Shown here: positions 1-8,290 of the stretch, in pieces
Layout of the letters: each line of letters opens with the position of its first letter
Position numbering within the stretch: the stretch's first letter is position 1
From: CAVZYN01 sp963779515
GTDB taxonomy: Bacteria; Pseudomonadota; Alphaproteobacteria; Rhizobiales; Hyphomicrobiaceae
Assembly: GCA_963779515.1 (NCBI GenBank)
Contig: CAVZYN010000017.1
Span: 492,759-556,758 of the forward strand
Reading direction: 5' to 3'
Length of the DNA: 64,000 bases
The notes under the pieces: model-generated
Told to the model about the DNA's origin: nothing
The model's input: only the letters and a program-made list of their open reading frames with translations
The model's database searches: none
Translations under genes and position numbers: made by a program

Positions 1-185
1 AGGGAGACGAGCCCGATCGACTCAGTCAGCACGGTCTGGAATTTGATGGCGGGAACGGCGCTGCTCGGCTCCACCCCAATCAGGCTCGCGATGGCCACGA
101 ACACCACCAACGTCAGAAGGAAGTCGCGCGCGACCCGCACCATATTGGCATTGAAACTCAAAACCTGCTTATGAGACCCCGTCAT
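1..185 (-). CDS. Partial membrane protein, N-terminal 61 residues
   Basis: The reverse strand is open from an ATG at 185 to the window edge. The translation begins MTGSHKQVL and has one strongly hydrophobic stretch (about residues 22-35, FLLTLVVFVAIASL) followed by a polar segment, as in a membrane-anchored or polytopic protein. The rest lies outside the window. It is divergent from the Bug receptor gene. I do not recognise the family. Confidence 0.5.
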   Translation of the reverse strand, partial: MTGSHKQVLSFNANMVRVARDFLLTLVVFVAIASLIGVEPSSAVPAIKFQTVLTESIGLVS

Positions 186-430
186 CGTATTGTCCCTCTT
201 GGTTTTGCCCGCAGTTTGCCCGCACCGGCATTGCTTCGTCGTTGGGCCAAATCCACCAGTTGAGTTGGGCAAGCGTTTGCCCGGCGTGTGGCATCGACTG
301 CCTTAGTGCTGTTCAATTCTACTTTCGGCGCAGGTGTGGCGTGCTGACAACGGTTTTTCTTTCCCTGGCGCATAGCGGCACGCTGGCGCTAGAACCACCG
401 CAACAACACGCCAAAACCGAGGAAACGCCC

Positions 431-1426
431 GTGCCAAAAATCAACTCCACGCTGTCACGCCGCACATTTATCGCCGGGTCGGCAACGGGCCTTATCGCAA
501 GTCCCGCGCTCGTGCGCGCGCAAGCGGCGTGGCCCGTCCAGCAGATCACGCTGGTGGCGCCGTTTCCCGCCGGCGGCACGGTCGATCAGTTCTGCCGGAT
601 GGTGCAGCCGGGGCTCGGCGCCAAACTCGGCGCGACGATCATTGTCGAGAACAAGCCGGGCGCGCAGGGCTCGATCGGCGCGGCGCAAGTTGCCAAGGCC
701 AAGCCCGATGGCAGTTCGTGGCTGTTCGTGTTCGATACGCACGCGGTCAATCCGGCGCTGCAAACACTGCCGTTCGATACCGAGAAGGATCTGGAGCCGG
801 TGCTGCTGATCGGCACGTCGCCGCACATTCTCGTGTGCCATCCCGACAAGCCGTGGAAGTCGTTTGCGGACATCATGGAAGGCGCGAAGAAAGATCCGGG
901 CAAGATCAACTATGGTTCGATCGGAACGGGGAGCCTCGGGCACCTGACGGGCGTACTGTTGACCAAGCGTGCTGGCATTCAGATGACGCACGTACCGTTC
1001 CGCGGTGGTGGTCCGCTGTTAAACGACACGGTCGCCGGTCACATCGACACTGGCATGGCGTCGAGCGCGCTCTACAATCAGCAAATCGGCGGCGGTACCT
1101 TGCGTCCGCTGATCCAGACCGGCGCCAGCCGCGCCGGCAACGCCAAGAACACGCCGACGGCGATCGAACTCGGCTACACGGGTTTTGAGAGCTACGCGTG
1201 GTGGGGCGTGTTCGGGCCCAAGGGGACGCCTGCGGAGCTGGTCGACAAGATGCGCGCGACATTGATCGAGATTTTGAAGGAGCCGGTGCCCTACAAGCAG
1301 GTGACCGAGAATATGCAGATCACGCCGACGTTCGGCGGGCCTGCAGAATTGCGTGCATGGCTCACCGGTCAGATGAAGCTGTGGGGCGAGGTCGTCCGCG
1401 AAAACGGCATCAAGGCGGGGAACTAG
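431..1426 (+). CDS. Bug/TctC-family periplasmic solute-binding protein
   Basis: This 331-residue protein is a tripartite tricarboxylate transporter receptor, which captures a carboxylate in the periplasm. A GTG at 431 preceded by GAGGAAA is preferred over an upstream start at 242, because it puts a twin-arginine signal (SRRTFIAG) at residues 8-15, with likely cleavage after about residue 30. The mature protein starts with the family hallmark LVAPFPAGGTVDQFCR. No membrane components adjoin it, so it is an orphan receptor, as is common in bacteria with expanded Bug families. It is divergent from a partial membrane-protein gene. The ligand cannot be told from sequence. Confidence 0.88.
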   Translation: MPKINSTLSRRTFIAGSATGLIASPALVRAQAAWPVQQITLVAPFPAGGTVDQFCRMVQPGLGAKLGATIIVENKPGAQGSIGAAQVAKAKPDGSSWLFVFDTHAVNPALQTLPFDTEKDLEPVLLIGTSPHILVCHPDKPWKSFADIMEGAKKDPGKINYGSIGTGSLGHLTGVLLTKRAGIQMTHVPFRGGGPLLNDTVAGHIDTGMASSALYNQQIGGGTLRPLIQTGASRAGNAKNTPTAIELGYTGFESYAWWGVFGPKGTPAELVDKMRATLIEILKEPVPYKQVTENMQITPTFGGPAELRAWLTGQMKLWGEVVRENGIKAGN

Positions 1427-1451
1427 CATTCTCATTCATTCAAATAGTGCC

Positions 1452-1612
1452 GTCGTCATCCCGGACCATCGCGCGGCACGCGCGTGCAGATTCGGGACCC
1501 AGCACAAGACTTGCCGAAGGCACGATGTTCTGAGCCTTCGGCGCTCTTTCCGCTGGATCCCGGCTCTCGTCGCTGCTGGCGTGCAGCGCCTCGGCCGGGA
1601 CGGACGATGAAA
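1452..1612. repeat. Palindromic intergenic repeat, family A
   Basis: This non-coding stretch has GTCATCCCGG at its left and GATCCCGGCTCT...CGGCCGGGACGG at its right, plus internal self-complementary parts (TGCCGAAGGCAC...GAGCCTTCGGCG). Related versions lie at 18509-18555 and 21943-21997, always between genes. It resembles the dispersed REP-like palindromes of rhizobial genomes. Confidence 0.6.
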
Positions 1613-1634
1613 TAGTCAAGTGACAGAACGCAAA

Positions 1635-2291
1635 ATGGCTCAAATCCTCATCTTCGATTTCGACGGCGTGATCGCGGACAGTGAGACGCTGGCGAATACG
1701 TTGCTCGCCGATTTTCTGACGGCCGAAGGGAAGCCGACGACGCTCGAGGACTCGATGCGGCTCTTCATGGGGCGCCGCTGGTCCGACAATATACCGCGTC
1801 TCGAGGCGCATCTCGGCCGCACGTGGACCGCCGACATGGAGGCGCGGCATCGGCAGAATTCGCGCGTGCGCATGCGCGCCGAGGTGGAGCCAGTCGCGGG
1901 CGTGCTCGCCTTCATCGCGGCCAAACCGGCCATGCCCAAAGCGATTGCTTCATCGAGCTCGATCGAGTGGTTGACGGACACCACGCGCCGCTTCGGTATC
2001 CACAACACGTTCGAGAATCGTCTGTTCAGCGGCACGCAGGTGCCGAATGGCAAGCCCGCGCCGGATCTCTTTCTGCACGCCGCGCAAGGCCTCGCCGCCG
2101 ATCCAAAGGCGTGCATCGTGATCGAGGATAGCCCGGCCGGCATCACCGCCGCCCGCGCTGCCGGCATGACGGCGATCGGCCTGCTTGCCGGATCACATAT
2201 TCGTCCGGGCCATGCGGAAAAACTCGTAGCGGCCGGCGCGCATCATTTGTGCGAGAGCTATGCGGACGTCGCGCGCATTCTCGGTGTCTGA
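1635..2291 (+). CDS. HAD-superfamily hydrolase, phosphoglycolate phosphatase/beta-phosphoglucomutase type
   Basis: This 218-residue protein has the four HAD phosphatase motifs. Motif I is FDFDGVIADS, with Asp8 the expected nucleophile and Asp10 the acid/base. Motif II is the SSS segment near residue 107, motif III is the lysine of NGKPAPD, and motif IV is VIEDSPAG. A helical cap lies between motifs I and II. The family removes phosphate from small sugar phosphates or 2-phosphoglycolate; the substrate is unknown here. A GTG at 1620 is an alternative start adding five residues, but the ATG at 1635 fits the family N-terminus better. The gene stands alone, after a palindromic repeat and just before a frameshifted small gene. 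Confidence 0.85.
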   Translation: MAQILIFDFDGVIADSETLANTLLADFLTAEGKPTTLEDSMRLFMGRRWSDNIPRLEAHLGRTWTADMEARHRQNSRVRMRAEVEPVAGVLAFIAAKPAMPKAIASSSSIEWLTDTTRRFGIHNTFENRLFSGTQVPNGKPAPDLFLHAAQGLAADPKACIVIEDSPAGITAARAAGMTAIGLLAGSHIRPGHAEKLVAAGAHHLCESYADVARILGV

Positions 2292-2294
2292 TAC

Positions 2295-2571
2295 ATGCAC
2301 GGCGAGAACCCAAGCCGATCCTGGACTGCACGCGTCTTGCCGCGCTGGCTGGTCCCGACCTGGCGGATCGAAGGCTGGGATACGTTTTCCAACCACCCCT
2401 ATCCCTTGCCCGGACGGTTTTGGACCGAGTTCACAGGCGCGGCGCGCGGCGCAACGGCACTTGCGCGCGCTCGAGCGCCAGCAGCCAACAAAGACATCGG
2501 GCGGTCAATCCGGCATCCAGGATCAGGTAATGACCATTTCGCCTGAGGGCAAACGGCAGCGCGTGCTCTGA
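2295..2571 (+). pseudogene. Small conserved protein, frameshifted near 2440-2460
   Basis: Two overlapping reading frames join into one plausible small protein. The first frame (from ATG 2295) gives WRIEGWDTFSNHPYPL and then FWTEFTG. The +1 frame continues with QRHLRALERQQPT, SGGQSGIQDQV and ISPEGKRQRVL, ending at 2571. From memory, this order (WxIEGWDTF-YPL, an Ala/Arg helix, then SGGQxGIQDxVxIxxPxG) matches a short uncharacterised family of Bradyrhizobium relatives. The shift lies in the GC-rich GGCGCGGCGCGCGGCGC stretch and is explained by one extra base. This is either a decayed gene or a consensus error. No function is known. Confidence 0.5.
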
Positions 2572-2651
2572 AGTTGTGCAATTCGGATTGACGTGGACGG
2601 TGCGCGCGCTTCAAAGTCGCGCCAGAAATCTAGACAAAAGTGGAGGAAATC

Positions 2652-3623
2652 ATGCTCTCGACGATGCTGCGCGCCGGCGTGGCGATCGCACTTGCGGCCT
2701 CGGCCAGCGTTGCTGTGGCTCAACAACCCGCCAAGCCTGAGTGCCTTGTCGGCGCCAAGCCGGGGGGCGGGTTCGACCTGACCTGCCGCCTCGCCGGCAC
2801 CGCGCTCGCCAATGCCAAGCTGCTGGAGAAGCCGCTCGCGGTGAACTACATGGAGGGCGGTGTCGGGGCGGTGGCGATGAACCACATCGTCGGCTCGCGC
2901 CCGGCGGAAGGCGGGCTGCTGGTTGCGGCCTCGTCTGGATCGGCACTGCTGCTGGCGCAGAAAAAATTCGGCAATAATGACGAGAATTCGGTGCGCTGGG
3001 TGGCGGCGCTCGGCGCGGATTTCGGCGCGATCGTGGTTGCAGCCGACAGCCCGCATAAGACGCTGAAAGACCTCGTCGAGGCGATCAAAAAATCGCCGAA
3101 CGATTTTCCGGTCGCCGGTGGCGGCGCGGTCGGTAGCCAGGACTGGATGAAACTCGCGATGATCTGGAAAGCCGCGGGGCACGACCCCAGGACCATGCGC
3201 TACATCGCGCTGGAGGGCGGCGGTCCCGTCATCACCAATCTCCAGGGTGGGCACGTCAAGATCGGCTCGAGTGAGATCTCCGAATTCGCGCCGCATCACA
3301 AGTCTGGAAAAGTGCGCGTGCTCGCGGTGATGACCGACAAGCGCTTGCCGGGTGACGTCGCCGACGTTCCGACCGCCAAGGAGCAGGGCTATGACCTGGA
3401 CTGGACCGTCTGGCGCGGCGTCTATCTCGGACCGAAGGTTTCGGACGCGGAGTATAACTGGTGGGTGGAGACGTTCGCGAAACTGCACAAGACGCCGGAG
3501 TTCGCCAAGGAGCGCGACGGACGCGGCCTGTTCCCGCTCGATCTCACGGGGCAGGCTTTCGCGGATAAAGTGAAGGCCGATACCGTCCGATTCCGCGCGC
3601 TCGCGAAGGACGCGGGGCTCTGA
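2652..3623 (+). CDS. tctC: TctC-like tricarboxylate-binding receptor of the tct set
   Basis: This 323-residue periplasmic receptor belongs to a tripartite tricarboxylate transporter. The ATG at 2652 follows a clear GGAGG at 2642-2646. The N-terminus is a Sec signal peptide (hydrophobic residues 8-22, cleavage near AVAQQ). The mature start VGAKPGGGFDLTCR is the variant form of the Bug beta-strand/ligand loop, with Cys where Ala is usual. The membrane subunits tctB and tctA follow on the same strand but are separated from it by a two-gene DUF4160/DUF2442 cassette. The likely role is delivering a di- or tricarboxylate to TctAB; the ligand is unknown. Confidence 0.85.
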   Translation: MLSTMLRAGVAIALAASASVAVAQQPAKPECLVGAKPGGGFDLTCRLAGTALANAKLLEKPLAVNYMEGGVGAVAMNHIVGSRPAEGGLLVAASSGSALLLAQKKFGNNDENSVRWVAALGADFGAIVVAADSPHKTLKDLVEAIKKSPNDFPVAGGGAVGSQDWMKLAMIWKAAGHDPRTMRYIALEGGGPVITNLQGGHVKIGSSEISEFAPHHKSGKVRVLAVMTDKRLPGDVADVPTAKEQGYDLDWTVWRGVYLGPKVSDAEYNWWVETFAKLHKTPEFAKERDGRGLFPLDLTGQAFADKVKADTVRFRALAKDAGL

Positions 3624-3652
3624 GGTCAACCGCCTTGAACAGCATCGGCCGC

Positions 3653-3670
3653 GCCATTGGAGCCAATGGC
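3653..3670. promoter_or_regulatory. Perfect 8-bp inverted repeat upstream of the DUF4160/DUF2442 pair
   Basis: GCCATTGG (3653-3660) and CCAATGGC (3663-3670) are perfectly complementary around a 2-bp AG spacer, 30 bp after the tctC stop and 47 bp before the DUF4160 start. No T-run follows, so an operator or promoter-overlapping site for the small cassette is more likely than an intrinsic terminator. This is inferred from position and symmetry. Confidence 0.45.
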
Positions 3671-3717
3671 ACGAGCTGCTATTTGTCGTCGCAATGTCCG
3701 AGGCCGTAGATTAACGA

Positions 3718-3978
3718 ATGCCTGAGCTATGCCGATTTTTTGGCATCATCATTGCGATGTATCATCGAGAACATGGCGTGCCGCACTTTCATGCGATTTA
3801 TGGAGAGCATGATGTTACGATTGCCATCGAGACCGGTGAGGTGCTGGTTGGCAAGCTTCCAAGGCGAGCGCTTGCGCGTGTCTTGAAGTGGCGGAAACTG
3901 CATTTGGAAGAATTAAGAAGCAACTGGCAAATGGCGTTAAGGCAAAAGCCTGTTGCGAAGATAGCGCCGCTGGAGTGA
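3718..3978 (+). CDS. DUF4160 protein, putative toxin-antitoxin partner
   Basis: This 86-residue protein carries the DUF4160 pattern: an early GIIIAMYHREHGVPHFHA segment (residues 9-26) with closely spaced histidines, then a basic helix (LPRRALARVLKWRKLHLEEL). DUF4160 genes are regularly found immediately before DUF2442 genes, as here (4-bp gap), and the pair is generally regarded as a toxin-antitoxin-like module; which protein is toxic is not settled to my knowledge. The pair sits between tctC and tctB on the same strand. Its codon use looks less GC-biased than the transporter genes, which suggests acquisition by transfer. Confidence 0.8.
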   Translation: MPELCRFFGIIIAMYHREHGVPHFHAIYGEHDVTIAIETGEVLVGKLPRRALARVLKWRKLHLEELRSNWQMALRQKPVAKIAPLE

Positions 3979-3982
3979 CACC

Positions 3983-4249
3983 ATGATCCCACGTCTTGTC
4001 GAAGCTCGTCATCTTGGTGAGTATCGAGTCTGGTTGCGCTTCAATGACGGCGTTTTGGGTGAGCTCGATCTGGAGTCCGAGTTGTGGGGCGAAGTGTTCG
4101 AGCCGCTCAAGGATCCGAACGTGTTCGCCAAGCTCAAGGCTGATCCGGAGCTTCATACGCTCGTGTGGCCTAACGGCGCCGATTTCTCGCCTGAATGGCT
4201 CTACGATCAGGTGAGCAAGCGGCAGGATGCAAATGCCGCAGCGGAATGA
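3983..4249 (+). CDS. DUF2442 protein, partner of DUF4160
   Basis: This 88-residue protein has the DUF2442 signature: a small beta domain (LVEARHLGEYRVWLRFNDG), then LDLESELWGEVFEPL, and a C-terminal HTLVWPNGADFSPEWLYD, where W-P-N-G-A-D is the family hallmark. It follows the DUF4160 gene after 4 bp and its 3' end overlaps the start of tctB (stop at 4247-4249, tctB from 4227 or 4233), so tctB translation is probably coupled to the cassette. A role as the second half of a toxin-antitoxin-like pair is inferred from gene order. Confidence 0.8.
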   Translation: MIPRLVEARHLGEYRVWLRFNDGVLGELDLESELWGEVFEPLKDPNVFAKLKADPELHTLVWPNGADFSPEWLYDQVSKRQDANAAAE

Positions 4250-4703
4250 GGTCGACACCAGTCGCCGGAATGGCCGCATCATGGCGGCGCTGTTGCTGGC
4301 GCTGGCGGTGGTCATTGCGATCGGCGCGGCGAACATCACATTCGCGTTCTCCTCGGATCCGCTTGGGCCGCGGGCGCTGCCTTACATCCTCGCGCTGATC
4401 CTGGGGCTCTGCGCCGTTTGGTATTTTTTGCAACCGGGCGATGCCGAACCCTGGCCTGATCGAGCGATGCTCGGCCGGGCGGCGCTGCTGATCGGGGTTA
4501 CAGCCGCGGCGTGCGGCGCCATGAACGTCATCGGCTTCCCGTTTGCCGCCGTCATCATGAGCACGGTGGCGGCCTATTGCTTCGGCGCATCGGCGCGCAC
4601 CGCGCTCCTGATCGCCATCGCACAGGCGGCTTTCTGGTCAATTCTCTTCATCTACGGGCTCGGTACCTATTTGCCGACCGGCACCTTGTTCATGCGAGGC
4701 TGA
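4227..4703 (+). CDS. tctB: TctB small membrane subunit of tripartite tricarboxylate transporter
   Basis: This protein of about 158 residues has four predicted membrane helices (near residues 19-37, 49-65, 80-100 and 120-145) and the TctB-type segment SSDPLGPRALPYILALILGL, where the family has (D)PxGPxxxPxxl. TctB is the small integral subunit that works with TctA and the periplasmic TctC. ATGs at 4227, 4233 and 4281 are all possible; 4233 has AGG at the best distance, while 4281 begins directly at the first helix. The gene overlaps the preceding DUF2442 gene and lies 8 bp before tctA. Confidence 0.85.
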   Translation: MQMPQRNEVDTSRRNGRIMAALLLALAVVIAIGAANITFAFSSDPLGPRALPYILALILGLCAVWYFLQPGDAEPWPDRAMLGRAALLIGVTAAACGAMNVIGFPFAAVIMSTVAAYCFGASARTALLIAIAQAAFWSILFIYGLGTYLPTGTLFMRG

Positions 4704-4711
4704 GCGAACTC

Positions 4712-6211
4712 ATGTCCCTCGACTATCTTTGGACGGGGTTCGGCGTCGCGCTGCAGCCGATCAATCTGCTCTATGCGCTGGTTGGTTGTTTCCTCGGCAC
4801 CATCATCGGCGCGCTGCCCGCGATCGGCCCCATCAACGGCATCGCGCTGATCCTGCCGATCGCCTACACGATGAAGATCCCGGCCGAGAGCACGATGATT
4901 TTGCTCGCCGCGATCTACTACGGATCCGAATACGGCGGCCGAATCTCGTCGATCCTGCTCAATGTGCCGGGCGACGCCGGCGCGGTGATGACAGCGATGG
5001 ATGGCCATCCGATGGCCAAGCAAGGACGCGGCGCCGAGGCGCTCGCCATCAGCGCGCTGTCGTCGTTCGTCGGCGGCATGCTCGCCGTCGTCGGTCTCAC
5101 GTTTTTCGCGCCGCTGCTCGGTCAGCTGGCGATCAAGTTCGGGCCGGCGGAGTATGTGGCGCTGATGGTGTTCGCGTTCGCGACGCTTGCGTCCATGGTC
5201 GGCAATGAGCCCGTCAAGACGCTGATCGGGTGCACGCTCGGGCTGCTGCTGACGACCATAGGGCTCGATCCGAATTCGGGTGCCTATCGCTTCACCTTCG
5301 ACGAACCGGAGCTGCACGACGGCATCGAGTTCATCATCATCGTCATTGGTCTGTTTTCGATTTCAGAGATCCTGTTGATGCTCGAGCATCAAATGGCCGG
5401 AACACTGAAACCGGTTCCGATCGGCAAGGGATTTCCGAGCTGGGCCGACATCAAATCATGCTGGTGGCCGACGATGCGCGGCACGGTCATCGGCTTTATC
5501 GTTGGGGTGCTGCCCGGCACCGGCGCCTCCGTTGCGAGCGCCATCTCCTACACGACGGAGAAACGCCTGCTCGACAAAGGCACCTTCGGCAAAGGCGACA
5601 TCCGGGGACTTGCGGCACCGGAGGCCGCCAACAACGCAGCGGCTGGTGGCGCGTTCGTGCCGATGCTCACGCTTGGCGTGCCGGGTTCAGGCACCACGGC
5701 GGTGATGCTCGGCGCACTCATGCTCTACAACATCACGCCCGGGCCGCAGCTTTTTACGGAGAAACCCGAACTTGCCGGCGGTTTGATCGCCTCGATGTAC
5801 ATCGGGAACATCATGCTGCTGGTCATGAATATTCCGATGATCCGCATCTTCGTGAAAATGCTGCAGGTGCCGAACACGTGGCTGATTCCGGCGATCCTCA
5901 TTCTCTCGGTGCTCGGCGTCTATACGGCCTATTCGAGCGTGACGAGCGTGCTCTTGATGCTCGGCATCGGTGTGATCGGCTGGGCGCTCCGGAAGCAGGG
6001 TTTTGACATGGCGCCGATCATTCTCGGCTTCGTGCTCGGCAAGGTTTTGGAGTCCAACCTGCGCAATGCGCTGGCGTTGTCGGGCGGCAGCCTGGACATC
6101 CTGTTCAAGAGCGGGATCTCGATCACGCTCTGGATCATGGCGCTTGCGATCGCCGTGTTGCCGTGGTGGCTGTCACGCCGCAGCAAAGCCAACGGAGCGG
6201 TGACACCATGA
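4712..6211 (+). CDS. tctA: TctA large membrane subunit of tripartite tricarboxylate transporter
   Basis: This is a 499-residue polytopic protein of normal TctA length (about 500). It begins MSLDYLWTGFGVALQP and has the family's glycine-rich loops: GTIIGALPAIGPINGIALI early, and the related VGVLPGTGASVASAISY near residues 260-280, followed by GVPGSGTTAVMLGALMLYN. The two similar loops reflect the internal duplication of this family and probably line the transport path. The ATG at 4712 is chosen because the upstream frame is only the antisense-free shadow of tctB. Its stop (TGA 6209-6211) overlaps the ATG of the LysE-type gene, so the two are probably translationally coupled. Confidence 0.93.
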   Translation: MSLDYLWTGFGVALQPINLLYALVGCFLGTIIGALPAIGPINGIALILPIAYTMKIPAESTMILLAAIYYGSEYGGRISSILLNVPGDAGAVMTAMDGHPMAKQGRGAEALAISALSSFVGGMLAVVGLTFFAPLLGQLAIKFGPAEYVALMVFAFATLASMVGNEPVKTLIGCTLGLLLTTIGLDPNSGAYRFTFDEPELHDGIEFIIIVIGLFSISEILLMLEHQMAGTLKPVPIGKGFPSWADIKSCWWPTMRGTVIGFIVGVLPGTGASVASAISYTTEKRLLDKGTFGKGDIRGLAAPEAANNAAAGGAFVPMLTLGVPGSGTTAVMLGALMLYNITPGPQLFTEKPELAGGLIASMYIGNIMLLVMNIPMIRIFVKMLQVPNTWLIPAILILSVLGVYTAYSSVTSVLLMLGIGVIGWALRKQGFDMAPIILGFVLGKVLESNLRNALALSGGSLDILFKSGISITLWIMALAIAVLPWWLSRRSKANGAVTP

Positions 6212-6819
6212 CCTTTGAAACCACCCTCGCCTTTGCTGCCGTGTTCTTTCTGCTCGCGGTTTCGCCTGGCGCGGGCCTTGCGGCTATTCTCTCGCGCGCG
6301 CTTGGCGCCGGACCCAAGGCGGGTTTGGCGGTGACGACAGGCCTGATCCTCGGCGACTTCATCTTCATCGGCATTGCCATGATCGGCCTATCAGCTGTCG
6401 CCAGCGCTATGGGGCCGATGTTCCAGGTCGTGAAGTATGCGGGTGCCGCATATCTCATCTGGCTCGGGTACAAGGCGTTGACCAGCCGGGACGTGCCGGT
6501 CGAGATCGCGGCGCAAGCGTCGACGGCGCTGTGGCGCGATGTGGCGCTCGGTCTCGTCGTGACGATGGGCAATCCAAAGCCAATTCTGTTTTATGGCGCC
6601 TTGCTGCCGACGTTCCTGGACATGACCACGATCGGTCTCACCGAGTTTCTGATCATGGCTGGCGTCATCACGGCGATTTCGTATCCGGTCTATGGCGTCT
6701 ACATCGCCTTGGTCGAGCGATCGCGCCGGTTGCTTGCTTCGACCCGTGCGGTGCGGCGGCTCAATCAGGCGACGGGGGTGATGCTGATCGGGTCGGGTAT
6801 CGCGGTGGCGGCGAAGTAG
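6208..6819 (+). CDS. LysE/RhtB-family exporter
   Basis: This 203-residue protein has about six hydrophobic segments and the LysE family start FAAVFFLLAVSPGAGLAAIL (the conserved P-G after the first helix), then GLILGDFIFIGIAM and YLIWLGYKAL. The family exports amino acids or related small metabolites across the inner membrane. The ATG overlaps the tctA stop by one base (ATGA), so it belongs to the tct transcript. That coupling suggests a physiological link between tct uptake and export of a product, which is inference. Confidence 0.88.
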   Translation: MTFETTLAFAAVFFLLAVSPGAGLAAILSRALGAGPKAGLAVTTGLILGDFIFIGIAMIGLSAVASAMGPMFQVVKYAGAAYLIWLGYKALTSRDVPVEIAAQASTALWRDVALGLVVTMGNPKPILFYGALLPTFLDMTTIGLTEFLIMAGVITAISYPVYGVYIALVERSRRLLASTRAVRRLNQATGVMLIGSGIAVAAK

Positions 6820-6841
6820 CGAATATTCAAGTTGGTCAAGA

Positions 6842-6920
6842 AGGCCCCTCACCTGTCGCGTCTTGCGCGAAGCAAGCTTCGCTCTGACGTGACATCCTCT
6901 CCCAAGGGAGAGGAAAGAAG
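6842..6920. repeat. Dispersed intergenic repeat, family B
   Basis: The sequence CCCCTCACCTGTCGC, then GACATCCTCTCCCAAG and GGAGAGGAAAG, contains the self-complementary pair CCTCTCCC/GGGAGAGG. Near-identical text is at 43430-43485 and a related copy at 17694-17776. It is non-coding and lies between the tct operon and the aminotransferase. Confidence 0.55.
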
Positions 6921-7046
6921 CTGCCGACGTTCAAGATGGAGTTGACTATAAACCCTTGACTCCGCAGGTCACGGGCGTAGGGTCCGGCCGCTTTCCAGCG
7001 ACGATCAGCAACTCGCGATTCGCCCAACTCACGAAAGGCACACGCC

Positions 7047-8255
7047 ATGGGCTTTTTTGCCGACAGTCTCAACCGCATCCAGCCGTCCGCGACGATCGCG
7101 GTATCGACGAAAGCGCGTGAGCTGAAAGCGAAAGGCCGCGACATCATCGGCCTCGCCGCGGGCGAACCGGATTTCGATACGCCGCAGAACATCAAGGACG
7201 CGGCGAAGAAGGCGCTCGACAGCGGCAAGACGAAATATACCGACGTCGATGGCATCCCGGAATTGAAGGCGGCGATTGTCGCGAAGTTCAAGCGCGAGAA
7301 CCGGCTCGACTACAAGGCGAGCCAAGTCTCCGTCGGTACTGGCGGCAAACAGGTGCTGTACAATGCGCTGCTGTGCACGATCAATCCGGGCGATGAAGTC
7401 GTGATCCCGGCGCCGGCGTGGGTGTCGTACGCCGACATCGTCATGCTCGGCGACGGCAAGCCCGTCTACGTGCCAACGCGCATCGAGGATGGCTACAAGC
7501 TGCAGCCGGCCGCGCTCGACAAGGCGATCACGCCGAAGACGAAGTGGTTCCTGTTCAACGCGCCGTCGAATCCGTCGGGCGCCGCTTACACGCGCAGCGA
7601 GCTCAAGGCGCTGACGGACGTGCTGATGCAGCCGAAGAACAAGCACGTCTGGGTTTTGACCGACGATATGTACGAGCACTTGCTCTACGACGGCCACACG
7701 TTCTGTACGCCGGCGGAGGTGGAGCCTGCGCTTTACGAGCGGACGCTGACCATGAACGGGCTGTCGAAGGCCTATTGCATGACCGGCTGGCGCCTGGGCT
7801 ATGGCGCGGGACCCGAGCCGCTGATCAAGGCGATGTGCAAGCTGCAGTCGCAGTCGACGTCCAATCCGTGTTCGATCACGCAGTGGGCCGCCGTCGAAGC
7901 CTTGAATGGGCCGCAGGATTTCATTCCGAAGCACAACAAGATCTTCAAGGAGCGCCGCGATCTCGTGGTCTCGATGCTCAACCAGACGAAGGGCTTGAAG
8001 TGCCCGACGCCCGAAGGCGCATTCTATGTCTATCCGTCGTGCGCGGGCGCGATCGGCAAGACCTCGAAATCGGGTGTGACGATCACCAACGACGAGGCGT
8101 TTGCGACGACGTTGCTGGAAGAAGAGGGTGTGGCGGTTGTGCACGGCGCGGCGTTTGCGATGAGCCCGGCGTTCCGGATTTCCTATGCGACGTCGACCAA
8201 GGATCTCGAGGACGCCTGCATGCGCATCCAGCGCTTCTGCGGCAATTTGAAATGA
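7047..8255 (+). CDS. aatA: Class I pyridoxal-phosphate aminotransferase, aspartate aminotransferase type
   Basis: This 402-residue enzyme is of alphaproteobacterial aspartate aminotransferase type. It has the N-terminal substrate loop LAAGEPDFDTP, the cofactor-stacking region GTGGKQVLYNAL, the NAPSNPSGAAY asparagine segment, and TDDMYEHLLY. Lys241 in NGLSKAYCMTGWRLGY is the expected Schiff-base lysine, and the C-terminal arginine of FRISYATS binds the alpha-carboxylate. It should exchange amino groups between aspartate (or a related amino acid) and 2-oxoglutarate in the cytosol. It is monocistronic, following a dispersed repeat and convergent with a toxin-antitoxin pair. Confidence 0.9.
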   Translation: MGFFADSLNRIQPSATIAVSTKARELKAKGRDIIGLAAGEPDFDTPQNIKDAAKKALDSGKTKYTDVDGIPELKAAIVAKFKRENRLDYKASQVSVGTGGKQVLYNALLCTINPGDEVVIPAPAWVSYADIVMLGDGKPVYVPTRIEDGYKLQPAALDKAITPKTKWFLFNAPSNPSGAAYTRSELKALTDVLMQPKNKHVWVLTDDMYEHLLYDGHTFCTPAEVEPALYERTLTMNGLSKAYCMTGWRLGYGAGPEPLIKAMCKLQSQSTSNPCSITQWAAVEALNGPQDFIPKHNKIFKERRDLVVSMLNQTKGLKCPTPEGAFYVYPSCAGAIGKTSKSGVTITNDEAFATTLLEEEGVAVVHGAAFAMSPAFRISYATSTKDLEDACMRIQRFCGNLK

Positions 8256-8290
8256 ACCGGCGGTGTCAGATCCAGGGGTCTGACACCTCA

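Noticed and set aside
242..430. N-terminal extension of the first Bug receptor
   Set aside because: The extension puts 63 non-signal-like residues ahead of a perfect twin-arginine signal; GTG 431 has a ribosome-binding site.
2523..3629. 368-codon minus-strand open frame
   Set aside because: It mirrors the tctC gene exactly and has no recognisable motifs.
4511..4711. N-terminal extension of tctA
   Set aside because: It is an out-of-frame reading of tctB; tctA length is normal from 4712.
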